Shown here one piece after another: positions 39,231-51,999 of a stretch of 64,000 nt of DNA (position 1 is the stretch's first letter; every line of letters begins with the position of its first letter). The DNA is from Coriaria nepalensis (taxonomy: Eukaryota; Streptophyta; Magnoliopsida; Cucurbitales; Coriariaceae). Both the position numbers and the translations under genes were made by a program. The notes below the pieces were generated by a model that ran no database searches, had not been told where the DNA came from, and saw only the letters and a list, made by a program, of their open reading frames with translations. The stretch covers positions 3,732,501-3,796,500 of the forward strand of contig CP114488.1 in the NCBI GenBank assembly GCA_027186245.1. The letters are read 5' to 3'.

Positions 39231-40440
39231 GTCAAGCCAATCAAGTTTTGACCTAATGATGAATATTTCTCAGGTGATATTATTTTTTGTAAATAATATT
39301 TATTATTATTTATTAGTGTTAATAAAGTATTTCATTTATCATGTTTATTAAATATGATTGAATTAATATCTTATGTCTACTTAATGCATATCTTGATAAA
39401 GTTCAGTATATTAAATTATGCATTTAAGGTCATTATAGAGATCGTGTCAGTTAAGATGCAAGTTGCTTAAAGGTTAAGATAAGAACTGTTTGTAGTCATA
39501 CGATTGTCAAGATGAACATTGATAATTCAGATAGACTATCACATAGTTTATCTCCTTAATATATAGGATGAATGGTATAATATCCATTGATATTAGTGGC
39601 TATAGTGGAGACTAAGTACATTGAACACAACATTTAGATAATTCTCAATGGTAAGAATACTAATTATTAATGATAATTATCTTGTGGTTATAGTACATAT
39701 TATTCTCAGATTTGAGATCACTATGATATTTTATGTGTTGGGTTTTATAATTTGACATTATTCAAAAAATCCTAGCCTATGGTTATGAGGAGTGAATTGT
39801 TGGGTATAATATGTTGTACATGAAGGTTGGAGTGATCAAGATGTAATCCATCAATCCTGTATTTTGGAGAATAAATTCTATGAATTATATTCTTCATTGA
39901 GCGAGGACTCTTACCAAAGTAGCATGGTATAAAAAAAGTTTCAGTAAATTTATTGTATAACTAACTATTCATATGATTTTTATGTTGGTATTTAATAGTA
40001 AACCAACCGTAGGACAAATTGAGATATTGACAAAATAGAAGAATTTTTATTGTATGACTTGTAGTCATAACTTGTTCTTGGAATCTTACTTCTTATTCAC
40101 GAATAGCATTGATACTTTGTTAGAAGTCAATCTTCGTAAATGAAAAAAACAAACATTTTAGATTTTAAAGATAAAATTATAATTTATCTTATAATAAGAT
40201 TAAAAGGAAAACATGGTCAATTATTAATATATTAAATATAATATATTTAAACTCTGTTAGTACAATTAATATGATATTAATTTAATTAAGATTAATAAAT
40301 AGATATGACATTTTTATTTAATTAAAAAAGTATCTTAAGATTTGTTAATTGCAATAAGATATTAGAGTGTTAATGTTCCGAATTGCTGATGGAATTTCAT
40401 GGAAACAATTGATTATAAGTATTAATTAAGCGTTTTAGCT
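39231..40440 (+). repeat. Long LTR family, copy 4 (3'-truncated)
   Basis: Begins TGACCGTCAAGCCAATC, comparable to the start of copy 1, and follows the family to about 40.44 kb, where similarity stops. No coding frame. Confidence 0.55.
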
Positions 40441-40984
40441 GCAGGGTAGTTGTGGGCGTATTGCAGTCTCTACTAGTGGCGACAACAATGCGAGGATTGC
40501 AGGTTTATTATTTTACTTAATTAGAAATAAAAATAAAATCTTATTTTATGATTGAAATAATAAAATATGGATTTTATTGATTAAATTTATTATTTCAAAT
40601 CAATTTTGCAAGAGTTGGTAAAATTTGAATATATTTGATAAGATTTGAGATATGATAAATAAAACAAATAATTTTAATTTTTTGTATAAATATTTCTTTG
40701 ACATATTAAAATTTTAAAAAGTTTTCAATTGTCTTAAATTATTTTGATAACTAATTTATTTTAGAAATATTCTAAATTAGGAACTTTTTTTATTAGGTGA
40801 TTTTCTTGTTTTAGAAATAGTTATAAAGTATGAAACCTTTTCTTTTTGGTAAATTTCCTATTTTTTGATTGAGTTTTAAATTGAGAAACTTTTCGAAAGT
40901 AGCATATTTCCTTAATTAAAAACTTTCCCGATTGGGAAGCTTTCCAAATTTAGAATGTGAATATTTTTGGAAAATTTTCTTAAA

Positions 40985-42805
40985 GAGTTATTTTTAATAT
41001 TGTTTGAATTAATATCTTATATTTAATAAACACATAGCATAACAAAGTCATATGTCTTAAGTTATGCACTTGAAGTCATAATAAAGATTGATAATCCGTA
41101 TAGACAATCACATATTTCAACACCTATATTGTATAGGATAATTATTCTCAGTCATTGGTGTTAGTAGAATATCTGGATGATTATGTGGGTGCTTTGTAGA
41201 GACTAAGTTAACTAAACGTGATACTTAGATAATTCTAAATAGTGAAAATACTAACTGTTAGTGAGAATTATTTAGTGACTATATTATATGTGATCCTTAT
41301 ACCTAAGATCATCATGGTATCTTACGTGTTGAATTGTTTACTTTGACATCATTCCTGTAAACCCTATCCAAGGCTTAAAGTAAGGGTTAAATATTGGGTA
41401 TAAGATGTTGTGCATGAAGGTTGTGAGTGATCAAGATGAAATCCATCACTTCCATAATTCGGAATAAGTCCTATCAATTATATTATTAATTGAACAAAGA
41501 ATATTTACAATATAATATAGTATGAAAAGAGTTTATGTAAATCAATTGTCGATATTAATTAAAAGTATAATGGTCCATATGATTTGTCTATTATAGTTTA
41601 ATAGTCAAAGCATGCCCTAGGACGAATATGGACATTGACAAGATAGTATGATTGTCTATTATAGTCTTGACAGGTTGTTATGGAAGATAATAACTTCTCA
41701 TTTCCCAAGTAGTCTTGAAACTTTGCTAGAAGTTAGTCTTGAGTTGGTGGCTTAGGTTATTTAATCATGAGATGATTAAATAACCGTGTAATTTTAAAAA
41801 GGTTTTAAATTAAATGAATTAAATTTTAAATTAAATAAAATCATAAAGTGTTATGAAATCTTCCTATCAACCCGATGTAAAACCTAATCGGTCAAATGCA
41901 TTAAGATTTCATAGTAACCTAGTTTAGATTTATCAAAGAAAAGGAAAATTGACCATTTTAATTTTAGGAGTAAAATCATAATTTGACTTATAGTTTGCCT
42001 ATAAGAGTAAAATGATAAATTAGTAATTTGTTAAATACAACCTCATATAGCTCTACTAGTACAACTAACTGTGATATTAATTTAATTAGAAATTAATAAA
42101 TTATATTGAAACTTTATTTAATTATAAAAGATTCATAAAGTCTGTAATTAACAGTTAGACATTAAAGTATTAATGGGCCGAACTGTTAATTGGATTTCAC
42201 AAGCTAAATTAATCAAAGAATTTATTAAAACACATAAGCTATAGCCCGTGATGTAGTTGGCCATAGAGTTGGTTTTAACCTGTTATTCACTTAATTTGAT
42301 TAAGTGAACCTTTGATCAGGTTAATAGGTAATCGAGTCAAAGCAGCATGTTAACTATCAAGTAACCTAAAATCTAATGAAGCATTATACATACCTTATAG
42401 TGAGAGTTACAATAGATTTTTTGTCCTTTTTCTCCAAACCTTTTGATTTATGTGTTGAATCTTAAAATAGAAAATAAACTGAGTGAAATGGATCATGTGG
42501 ATAATGATTAGAGGGCGAACACGTGAGCATATGTTCTTCCAACAATTCAAATTGCAAAGGAAGTATAAGGTTATTCGTTCATCTCATTTCACTCATCAAG
42601 ATTGGTATTTCTTTCTAATCTTGAACTTTTATTTGGATCGTACTTTGCTGTGCTTTTTGTAAAATTAATATATATGAGATATATGTTTGTTGAATGATCG
42701 TTTTTGGTTTTGATTTATGTTCTAATCTGAATTAATCCGCTTGATTTATGTTTTGATTTAATTTACCGTATCCGCTTGCTTCTATACATAAATTCTTGCA
42801 GCTAT
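40985..42805 (+). repeat. Long LTR family, copy 5 (nearly full length)
   Basis: The longest copy, about 1.8 kb, from ttgaattaatatcttat to an end in cttgca. It lacks roughly the first 130 bp seen in copies 1 and 4. No coding frame. Confidence 0.6.
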
Positions 42806-44090
42806 TTTAGGTATGTTTATGATTAAGGTTAATTTTCTTATAATGATTTATTACATTTGACATTCGATACTAGTTGTAATTTTCATATTTCAAATAATGT
42901 GCAGAACCTATAAAGTTAGAAAATCTTGAAGAAATGAGAAATAACTCTATATTTAGGAATGGAGTAAAAATTGTTAGTTTAGCTGTATGTTTTTTCTTTG
43001 CTTTGGAGCTTGAAATTTAAATTTAAAAGACTGTTATTATATACCTACTTTTATTAGAAATATTATTTATGTTTCTAAATTGAATCGAGAGGGGGTTTTA
43101 TTTTTCATCAAGGACCATATTCTTAGTTTTTCTTTGAATTGATTATTTTATAGAAATAGTCTCTTAAACTATGGTATATATATTTTAAATTTAAATAATA
43201 TGACAAAACTCAATGTTGAACAAGTCGAAAATATGATAATAATCAAATATACCTATAGTATTATTAATTAGGTCCTGCCGATGAAATAAGCATTTACAAA
43301 AATGTGGAAAGCTATAAGAGAGAAGAGAGATAACGATAACAAATGTGAACTTGTTTGTTTGGAGAGATATCGAATTTGTTTTAATGATAAATTTTTTACT
43401 GTTAAGAGAAAATGTATATATTTTAATATTTTTAGTCTTAGCCATCGATATAAAATGAGTCAGTGGATTATGAACGTATATCAATTTGCACTGGTATGCT
43501 TATACATGAGCTACCCTAAACTCCTATAATTTTAATGCATGATGCAGTAAGGATCATTTCTAAGAGAAAATTTGAAGACACTATAATCTTTTTGTGTAAA
43601 GGGATACAAAAAGGCCAAATATAATCAATTTTCAAGTTAGATTGTTTTAATTTAATTAAGAGAGAATTTGTAAATGTAACCCTAAATGAGACCATATTTT
43701 ATAAAATAGACTCCTAAAATTTCTTGAAAAAATGGCCTTCTTCCTATTTTTTAACTTCAATAAAAATAATTAATATAATAAATTACTAAATCACCTTTTC
43801 ACTTTATTTACCGTTATTCATATTCAAAATAAGAAAAAATAATTTCAGTCCATCTTCCCTCCAAACTGAAAATTTAGTTCTCCCTCTCTCAACTTTTTCA
43901 TCTGATCACTCCTGTTCAATTTGAAATCCTTTTCCTTCTCTCCACAATCTTCAAACCATTCTATTTCAAACCGCAAAAAATTGATCGAAGTCGCCATTAA
44001 ACGTTTATGTTTCGAACTGCAAAATCGCAACTCATTTGAAGAAGAAACGACTTCAAAGAATAAAAAAAAAAAAAAAAACTTATGAGAAAG
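42806..44090. other. AT-rich DNA, no gene seen
   Basis: No coding pattern was recognised. The last 300 bp, CT-rich on the + strand, may be the leader of the transposon-like gene that follows. Confidence 0.45.
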
Positions 44091-44111
44091 GAAAATTCTT
44101 TGAGAGGTATA

Positions 44112-45190
44112 ATGAACAACCGAAGTAAGAGGCTCAAGCTGATATCGAAATCAATGGTGGAAACCTCTTCCAAGAATGTGGGGTACGTTACTTAGAAATA
44201 AGGGTTTGTACATGATTTTTCTTCCAAATTGGTTAAAACTAGGTTGTAAGTGTTTTGAGCTATTACTTTCTTATGGGTTTCGAGTAAATTTCTGAATATG
44301 GATTGGAATTTCTAAGGATCTAGACCTCGAGCCTTCGAGCTATTTTTTGACTAATTTAAGACAATAGCTTGATGGCTCGAGGCCCCTTCACAAGCCTCTC
44401 AAGAAGTAATATTTTTATTAAATTTTCAATTAAGTTTATTATTGTTTAGCTTATATTTGGGTACACTAATTTTATTTTTATTAATTTTACTATATCTAGG
44501 GGAACAACCTCCTGTCCTCATTATCATAAGTTTTGCACTTTTATGATATCAAAGTAAGAAGTGGTGTTTGCTAACATAAATAAGAAGCTCACCCTATCAT
44601 ATTTTGAGGTCTTTAGGTCTACTTACTTGGGCTTTCTTGATATTAAGGGTAATCTCAAATACTTAGGCCAAGTAATTAACTTTTTCATTATTCGATGAGC
44701 CAAGTGCCAGAAGAAGTACAAATTGTGTTACGCTACACCAGAGGCCTACACGGTGAAATATGAAGGAGTGGGCTCTAGTGATCGGGTTAAAGTTTTATGA
44801 GTATCCTACTGACAATATGATTAGGCGGATAGAAAAAGATGATAATATGTTGAAGAAGTATATTTGTGGGACACTTGTTAAAGCTTCAAATCTAGCAAAT
44901 AGATTCAATAATGAATGGAGTAACAAGAACGGAGAAATTGTGAAGATCGTTGTGCTCTACTTTATTGCAATATTCCTCTAGACTTGAGAGGAAAAATAAG
45001 ATACGACTCTTTATCTTATTAAGAGCCAATAATTTGGAATGGTTCAACAACTATCCTTGGGGTAGACTATGCTTTAAGGCTACTGTTCAATCCTTGAAGA
45101 ATAATATTAAGATGAAGGCTATTCACATGTATATTATTACTATTTTTGAATCCTCTTCCGAAGCTAACCCCACTGGTTCCATATAGATAT
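44112..45190 (+). pseudogene. DUF1985-like transposon gene remnant
   Basis: An ATG at 44112 opens MNNRSKRLKLISKS and runs to a GG/gtacgt donor-like site. From about 44560 the + strand reads frames resembling the plant DUF1985 module often carried by Mutator-like elements with Ulp1-type proteases: FRSTYLGFLDIKG, ALVIGLKFYEYPTD (in frame at 44760) and WGRLCFKATVQSLKNNIKMK (near 45058). Stops and frameshifts separate them. The family match is from memory of the motif pattern only. The copy is broken and its 3' half is absent or replaced by the gypsy element. Confidence 0.4.
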
Positions 45191-45229
45191 TTGGCATAAA
45201 GCAAGTTAATATCATTGCCTTAAAGCCAT

Positions 45230-48200
45230 TCCAGGTGATATTTCTAGCGTCAAGAGAGCTAAGCAAGTAGAAGATTTCCAACTTAAAGCATCATCCACTT
45301 TATTTGCCTTTCCTGGATGATAATGAATTTTGCAATCATAATCTTTTACTAGCTCTAGCCAACGTCTTTATCTGATGTTTAATTCCTTCTGCAAAAAGAA
45401 ATAACTTAGGATGTTATAGTTGGTGTAAATTTCACACTGCACTCCACAACGGTAATATCTCCAAACCTTCAAAGCACATACTATTGCAATCAATTCCAGG
45501 TCATGAGTTGGGTAATTCTTTCCTTAATCCTTAAGCTAATGAGAAGCATAAGCGATTACTTTCTCATCGTGCATCGATACTACTCCAAATCCTAACATAG
45601 ATGCATCACTATATATTGTGAATCCATCTTCACCTTCGGGAATCATAAGAATAGGTGCACTGCTTAACTTTTTCTTCAACTCCTGGAAGCTTTTCTCAGC
45701 TACTTTAATCTATTCAAACTTCTGCTTTTTGCGAGTAAACCTACTGAGTGGTGTGGCAATTCTTAAAAATCTTTCTAAAAATAGCCTATAATATCCAACC
45801 AATCCTAGAAGAAACTTCGCAGTTCAGAAGCATTATTTGGTATAGGCCAGTTGCTTACTACTTCAATTTTAGATGGGTCTACAGAAATGCCTTCCTTAAA
45901 AATTATATGTCCAAGGAAAGCAACTTGATCGAGCCATAATTTGTACTTTTAAAATTTGACATAGAGATGATGATTTTTTAAGGTTCACAAAATCACTTCT
46001 AGATGCACTACATGCTTTTTCTTAGACTTTGAGTAAATAAGAATAAAGTTTATAAAGACAACAACAAATTTATCAAAATTTGTCCAAATATTCTTTAAAT
46101 ACTCGATTCATTAAATCCATAAAAGCGGCTGAAGGATTGGTTAAATCGAACGACATGACTAAATATTTGTAGTAGCCATATCGTGTTCGAAATTCCATTT
46201 TTGAGACACCACTTTCCCAAATTTTTAGTTAAGGGTACCATATCTTAGGTCAGATCTTGGAGAATACTGACATTCTTTAGTGTTAGTCGAATAAATCATC
46301 TATCATCGAAAAAAGGGTATTGGTTCTTTATGGTAACATTATCGAGTTCTCAATATTTGATGCTTGTTCTTATCAATCCATGTTTATTTTTCACGAACAA
46401 TACTGAAGCTCCCCAATGTCAAAACTAGGATGAATATACCATTTGTTGAGCAAATTTTGTAGTTATACCTTGAACTCTTTCAATTCAGCAGGCATCATAT
46501 GGTACAGAGCTTTTGAAATTGGTGTTGATTCGGATATTAAGTCTATTTCAAACTCAATTTCACAATCTGGGAGAAGTCGTGTTAATTCTTCAGGAAATAT
46601 CTTAAGGAAATTGCGGACCACTAGAACATCTTCGAGTTTCAGTTGTTGTTCTTTTCCCATATCCACTATGTTGGCAAGATAGCCCCCGTAATAAGTTTTC
46701 AATAGTCTTGTTGCTTTAATAGCGGATACCAATAGAATTTACCTTCTCTTTGAATCACCAATGAATTCAAATTTTGCTTCTCCCGACATGTCTTAAACCA
46801 CCTTCTTCTTTTGAGAATCCATCATAGTGTTATACTTTGAAAGCCAGTCCATTCTTGATACAATGTTGAAATCTTGAATATCTAATTTAGTAAGATTTCT
46901 AAATAACTCCATATTGCCTAATTTCGTTGATATGACTCGTAACCAATGAGTTGATGTCAACACACCTCCTAAGGGTAGTGTTGTACATAATACCTCAGCT
47001 AATTGACCTATGAGATGTCTAATTTTACTGATAAATTTTAGTGCAATAAAAGAATGTGTTGTGCCTTAGTCCATCAAAATAAAAGCACGAATCCTAGAAA
47101 TAAGGATTTGATCTAATATGACAGTAAATGAACTTGCTTTTGCTTCGTCTTGAGTGATGGTAAATACTCTAGCATTTGACTTCTCATGTTGCTCCTTATT
47201 CTTCCTTGGATTATCACAAAACTTAGCGATACCCCTAATGTCCACAGTTATAGCATCCCACCCCTCTACATTTACATTCTCCAATATATCCTCTGCCACA
47301 TTTAATGTACTGGCTAAATGGTTTTACTTGAGTTTGCGAGCTTTGAACTTTATTCCTCTTATTTTTTTCTCCATCCCGATTTCTACTTATGTTAAAACTC
47401 TTATTACTTGCACTTTTTGGCCTCTTCCTATTATTCCATTGTGAAATAAAATTAAGTTAGTTCTCACGAACTACTCTGCAAAAGATTGAACATTATTCTA
47501 GACTACCAAAGTTACTCCTCCTAAATTTTCTTTCTTTGTAGCTTCCCTTTTTTCTTGCTCCCGAATCATTCATGTCCGATCAATTCTCACTGCCTTAGCA
47601 ACTATTTTTTGAAAAAGGTGAACCATCCAGATCCGCTATCTTTAACTTATTGCGAGTATCATGATCAATAACTTTCTTGAAATATTTTACTTTCAAGGTA
47701 TTCATAGCCACCAAGTGTGGTGCCTACCTGGATAATTTATCGAATTTCCGCAGCCTTTCCTCCATTGTCATGTTACCACTTCCTGGGTTTGAAAATTCCC
47801 TCCCTTTTTCTTTTATTAAGGTTATAGTTATATACTTGGCTTCTAGTAACTTCCAAAATTTTGGCCATGTCATTGTTCCAACATCATGAATACTTTTCAT
47901 AGTGTCTCACCAATAGCTTGAGTCATCACGCATTAAGCATACATCGCATGATACTTTTTTAGTGTCCGGGACTTTCGCACAATTGAAAAACCTCTGCATG
48001 GTTCTGACCCAACTTTGCTAGAGGTGAGGGTATTGGTTATTGTAGCAATAACATTTCCTGAAGTTTTTCTTGTTATTGAAGTAAGTGACTATCATCTTAC
48101 CTTGCCTTCAATTTAAATTATGTAACTCTCATTGCTTTTGGTCATTAGGTGGACTACCACGATGTTCGATAGACGATATACTAACAGTACGATCTCTTGT

Positions 48201-48230
48201 CATATTCTAACTGAAACTAAATGAAGAATA
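45230..48230 (-). mobile_element. Decayed Ty3/gypsy polyprotein, minus strand
   Basis: Read on the minus strand, from 48.23 kb down: gag-like sequence (near 48.0-47.6 kb), a damaged zinc knuckle (CYNCGH near 47.25), a protease with a stop where the active-site Ser/Thr should be (MD*GTTHSF near 47.07), then at 46463-46732 the linker and early reverse transcriptase (VSAIKATRLL, LPDCEIEFEIDLI, AELKEF). RT continues with FINFILIYSKS where the family has an Asp pair, then FLGHIIFKEGISVDPSKIE. The RNase H end shows [16 protein letters not shown] near 45.3 kb. Many stops; no integrase found. The copy is inactive. Confidence 0.8.
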
Positions 48231-51200
48231 CTTTATTCTCTATATTAAATTAAATATAGCATATTAATATTTTAATGTGATACGTAATCGTAGACCGTTT
48301 ACATATTGCACTAACGATGTTGATTATCCAAGATATTTTAGTATTTTGGTCTTCTTAAAGTTCAAAGGAAACATCCTTATTTTAGTACTAGGGAGCTTAT
48401 TCATTTTAGAGGCTCTAAACTCACGTATTCTATATTTGATGAAATTGGTTTTATGATTATCTTGTCCCTGTTTCTAGTCCTTAAATACTATGTATGTTAA
48501 AGATATTAAGAGTGAAACAACCAATGCAATCAAATCCCAATAGCAGCATAATTATTCAACTAAATTATAGATCTCTTGAATTTAATTCATTAAATTTTTC
48601 TCATTTATTAACTTATGCATTAATTTTACACCTCGTAATATCATCTCATATTGTACACAAATAAATAGCCTCACCAGTATGCAGAAAATTATCATTTTGA
48701 TCGTCTAAAGATTGAACCATGTATTTTGTGTTCTTGCTCATGTGGTGTTTACTAATTATCTGGTTTTATGGTGTGAGACCTACTAAAAATAGAATAACAT
48801 AATTAGAAAGATCATATGTACAAGTATATATATATTCACCGATCAATATATTCATAGTGCAAATTTAATCATCTATTACATAATGCCTATCCCTTTACCT
48901 TTCAACTAGCCAAGCAAGTTTTCTATGTACATATCAAAATATATAATAAAAGTATCGTATATTACAAAGATTCATAGTCTATATTTAGTCGGACTTCAAA
49001 AATATATATCGTCTGAAGATACTGGTGAGGTATGATTTCAAAGGCTAATAATCCCACTTTCACAAGTATATTATAACTATTTTCATATCCTCTTCTAGAT
49101 CTAGAACCATTGGTCTATAGAGATATTGGACATCAAGCGAGTTGGTATCATTACCCTAAAGCTATTCCAGGTACATTTATGACATCTAGAGCCTACTTTG
49201 CTACCAGTTTCTAGCCTCACCTCTTAGTTGGCATATGGCCAGTCTAGTTCACAATCCATTAGATATGTTGGCCTCTATGCATATGATCTCTATCTCATAT
49301 ACCCAATGTAATAAGTATTCCCATCCTTCAAATCCCTCAAAGATGGGTGGTGTAGCCATATGGAAAGCTACTACTAGATTCATCCTGCATTGCGTTTCTA
49401 TAAATTCTCTAAATATTCCAATGCAAGCAGCAACTAACTATTCCCTAGATCAATTCCCTTTTTTAGGGCTACTAACTATTCCCTAACACTTATTTTATTA
49501 AAAAAAAATTAATTGTAACTATAAGTTAGCATATTTATAGTCAATGAAGTGATTACCTTCGTGTCTTATACATATGGAGTTTATCCATCGAATCACTATA
49601 ACTTGGCTTATGTTCTAATACTACCTTATAACACTTTCTTACTAACTATCTAGTTTATTGAAATATGTTTACAAGAGAACAACTATATTTTTTTTTTGAG
49701 ATAACTAATAGGTGCGTTACTTGCTATCTAACTTTAAAGCACTTTTACAAAATACGTAATAATTTTAAACTTTATTAAAGTCCTAAAATCCATTGTATGG
49801 GGAACTAATCCAAAAACTTTTAAATAAAGAGCTACATATTTATAGAAGCTTTCTAGAATTTTTTTTTTTTTTTTTATATGTCTTCCATCTTTTCACAAAT
49901 TGAGTCTCTTATGTATCTTCTATGAGACCGATCTTGCTTCATTCACTAGATCATGAAGTTACAAATTTACCTTTCTATTTCATAGGAAACTACTATGAGC
50001 TAATAGCTTAGTAAATGAGAGTTCTGCTCACATGCATAGAACAAATAGTAGACATATATCTTTAAATGTTGCTTTGAATGTAACTATGCAAATGAGTTGC
50101 TAAGTCTATGGTTCGCTATAACCAAATATGTGGTCCACTATGACTGTCGTTGTGATTCATTATGACATTTAAAATTCGGGGTTTGCTATGATTGATAAAG
50201 TAATCCACTATGAGACGACAATACCTCACTTTTTTTCATGCCAAGCCATGCATAAAATACAATGCATGCTTCACAATTGCATGTCATAAAATAAATCTTT
50301 CTTTCTCATGTAGCATAATATTATGCTTTCTTATTTCAAACAATACTTATTATTTACTAGCATAACATTAGTTCTTATATGATGTTGCATAAATCTAGTT
50401 GTGCTTATCTTGAGGGTATGTATATTCATGCAATATAACCTCAGCTTCTAGCATGGTATATTAAATTAAAACTATACTTTCATCAATTCAACATACTATA
50501 TATAAATCATATTATCTCTAACACCACAATCACAACTAACATTCAATATTGTTGTGTTGTAGGTAAGACTACTTACTGAAGATTTCAAGAAAAACTGTAA
50601 GATTGAGAATTCTAGTCTTTCTCTCTTTACCTTCTTCTTCCTTTCTTCTCCTCTCCCTCACATTTTTCTCTCCTTCCTTGCTGTTTTTGTCATGTTTGGC
50701 AATAGTTGGTTCATTTGGTATTTATAGGGAAAACAAAGTCACTAACTTGTGACAAGTGGCATAATAAGTGTTAACAACTTATGAAATTATTGACAAGTAT
50801 TAGTGATTACTCATTGTCTTTGCATGTCAATTAACATATTTAGTTTAATGTATCTTTTTTGTTAGTTTTAGTTTTTTTTTAATTTCTAATAATTAAATTA
50901 AAGTCCCTTTAAATTTTAAAAATTTCTAAAAGGCCTCATTCTATTTCTATTATTATGATTATGCATAGTTGGAAATTAAGAATTTCTTAAGCGCCCCCTT
51001 TTAATTTCTTTTTTCCACTATTATGTATGGTTTTAAAAATGTTTAGAGGTTTACACATGCACAGAGTGATTACTATAAGAAGTTTCCAAAATTGCTAAAC
51101 TTTATGTATGTGATGCTCTCATGCTTATTGAGGAAAGTGGATCATAGTGCAATCTCAAGCCATTTGAGATCAATGTGTTCATTGATGCATATGAGAACGC
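48231..51200 (-). mobile_element. Probable leader and 5' LTR of the minus-strand gypsy element
   Basis: Non-coding sequence upstream (in element orientation) of the gag start. Near 50720-50732 the minus strand reads cctataaatacc, a good TATA box, followed by a purine-rich transcript-start region. This suits an LTR promoter firing toward gag. I could not fix the LTR ends or find a matching 3' LTR, so the borders are approximate. Confidence 0.4.
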
Positions 51201-51479
51201 TACCTTAATAAAAGGGGATTATGGTATGTACATGTTGAATATTTGGAGTATTACAATGCAGATCTCGATTTAATGCTTATTTATGATGAGCATATAGGTT
51301 TATTCTACTACCAGATAACTTATGATATTTATTAACAATATATAGATAGATTATTTTTGATATTTAATTTATTTGTGATATTTAACATGTGATATATGAT
51401 ATTATTATCCCTTAAACTTTTGTACCAGGTTTGAATATGTAATTACGAAACTTTGGCATAAAGCTTCAAATTATTAAAG

Positions 51480-51481
<2 letters not shown>

Positions 51482-51514
<33 letters not shown>
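51482..51514. repeat. (AT)n microsatellite
   Basis: An uninterrupted alternating AT tract of about 33 bases. Confidence 0.95.
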
Positions 51515-51518
<4 letters not shown>

Positions 51519-51719
51519 TTAAACTTTGGTACAAAGCTTGTATTATCAAAGAAATTATTATTTGTATATTAATAAATTAGGCTCTAAAGCTTTTGATTCT
51601 CTGGCCTCTTATCTTGATGGCTCGAGGTGTCCTTAGTTAAAGGCTCTACCCTCTTATCCTAATAGCTCAAGGGGTCCTCTCAATACCTCTCAAGCCATTG
51701 AGATCAAATTTTTTAGATC

Positions 51720-51985
51720 ATACGCTCTGAACTTTATTCTATACACTTAAACTTTATACTCTAAATATTAAGTCTTATATTATAAATCCTAAATATTAGA
51801 TTATAAACCCTAAACATTAGACTGTAAATCCTAAATCTTATACTCTAAAATTTAAACCTTAAACCTTATACTCCAAACCATAAATAGACTCCATAAATCT
51901 TAAACCTTAATCCCAAAATCCTAAATCATATACTCTAAACCTAAATCCTTAATCTAAACCTTAAACCCTAAAATATATAATAAAT
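51720..51985 (+). repeat. Degenerate telomere-like repeats
   Basis: Many spaced variants of the plant telomere unit CCCTAAA/AAACCCT, such as ataaaccctaaac and ccttaaaccctaaaa, mixed with taaatcctaaa and taaaccttaaa. The units are not in perfect register, so this is a decayed interstitial array or a look-alike AT repeat. Confidence 0.55.
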
Positions 51986-51999
51986 TATGGATAATTATG

